Below are positions 56,801 through 56,865 of a stretch of DNA of 56,865 nt, one piece after another (within the stretch, counting starts at the first letter, position 1; each line of letters starts with the position of its first letter). A program made the translations under genes and the position numbers. Under the pieces are notes generated by a model, which did no database searches, had not been told where the DNA came from, and worked only from the letters and a program-made list of their open reading frames with translations. The stretch covers positions 1 to 56,865 of the forward strand of contig DASZOM010000016.1 of the NCBI GenBank assembly GCA_035550735.1, written 5' to 3'. This DNA is from JANQRA01 sp035550735 (GTDB taxonomy: Bacteria > Actinomycetota > Acidimicrobiia > Spongiisociales > ZC4RG35).

Positions 56801-56865
56801 GGCTTGACCGCGACGATGTAGCGGTCGCGTCCGGCGAGGTCCCGTCGCACCACGGTGGGAAGGCC
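56797..56865 (-). CDS. prmC: C-terminal end of PrmC-like release factor methyltransferase (partial)
   Basis: Only the last 22 codons are in the window (ending RDLAGRDRYIVAVKP, then TGA). The DLAGRDR-hydrophobic end is typical of PrmC, the methyltransferase that modifies release-factor glutamine, and prmC-tsaC is a common gene order. The 4-base overlap GTGA couples it to the next gene. The call rests on a short piece plus context. Confidence 0.6.
   Translation of the reverse strand, partial: GLPTVVRRDLAGRDRYIVAVKP

Overview
The window is high-GC DNA with dense, mostly convergent or divergent operons, and it reads as an actinobacterial chromosome, most likely a deep-branching lineage such as Acidimicrobiia (an inference; no 16S gene is present). 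Support comes from a DUF222/13E12-type gene under a mycobacterial-style SOS box, a nickel superoxide dismutase, a PaaABCDE operon, a KorAB 2-oxoacid:ferredoxin oxidoreductase, and many start codons placed 6-7 bases after a TAnnnT -10 hexamer, which is the signature of leaderless mRNAs. No tRNA, rRNA, CRISPR array, insertion sequence or integrase was seen. No intergenic stretch exceeds about 210 bases.

Layout. 1-1.8 kb: partial DUF222 gene and two small exported proteins. 1.8-7.2 kb: a complete bacterial microcompartment (BMC) operon on the minus strand, in the order rpiB, deoC, BMC-T, BMC-H, BMC-P, CoA-acylating aldehyde dehydrogenase, BMC-T, BMC-P, BMC-P. It resembles the sugar-phosphate-utilising (SPU) class. 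The likely route is pentose-phosphate isomerisation, then deoxyribose-5-phosphate cleavage to acetaldehyde and glyceraldehyde-3-phosphate, then acetaldehyde to acetyl-CoA inside the shell. A divergent HTH/coiled-coil gene may be its regulator. 7.8-16.1 kb: lipoproteins, an EamA transporter, metG, sodN with a divergent peptidase-glycosylase fusion, an ACT protein, a DUF3048 lipoprotein and an amidase. 16.2-21.7 kb: korAB and argGH. 21.7-24.5 kb: a membrane-anchored ECF sigma factor and a divergent exported partner that share a promoter motif.

24.5-30.2 kb: a Tat-type amidohydrolase and the phenylacetate operon paaABCDE-tetR with a perfect 18-bp operator. 30.2-33.8 kb: a large membrane-anchored protein, then a sulfur operon (cysteine-synthase-like gene, tusA, dsrE-like gene) behind a cysteine-rich leader peptide and attenuator. 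33.8-37.1 kb: divergent aromatic amino acid genes, a chorismate mutase-prephenate dehydratase-ACT-DAHP synthase fusion behind a Phe-rich leader peptide, and tyrA. 37-40.7 kb: ABC-F, clpP, SRPBCC and ArsR genes. 40.7-47.8 kb: the full F1Fo-ATPase operon with a CRP-like palindrome at its promoter. 47.9-52.8 kb: a branched-chain amino acid type ABC transporter with a LivM-LivG fusion. 52.9-56.9 kb: HAD hydrolase, a CAP-domain protein with five 150-base repeats and an apparent frameshift, glyA, a Sua5/TsaC gene and the end of prmC.

The most unusual items are the BMC operon with three cargo enzymes carrying matching N-terminal helices and an RpiB whose catalytic Cys is replaced by Asp, the two amino-acid leader peptides, the four-domain aromatic fusion, the NiSOD-protease/DNA-glycosylase fusion, and the sigma/anti-sigma/sensor fusion.
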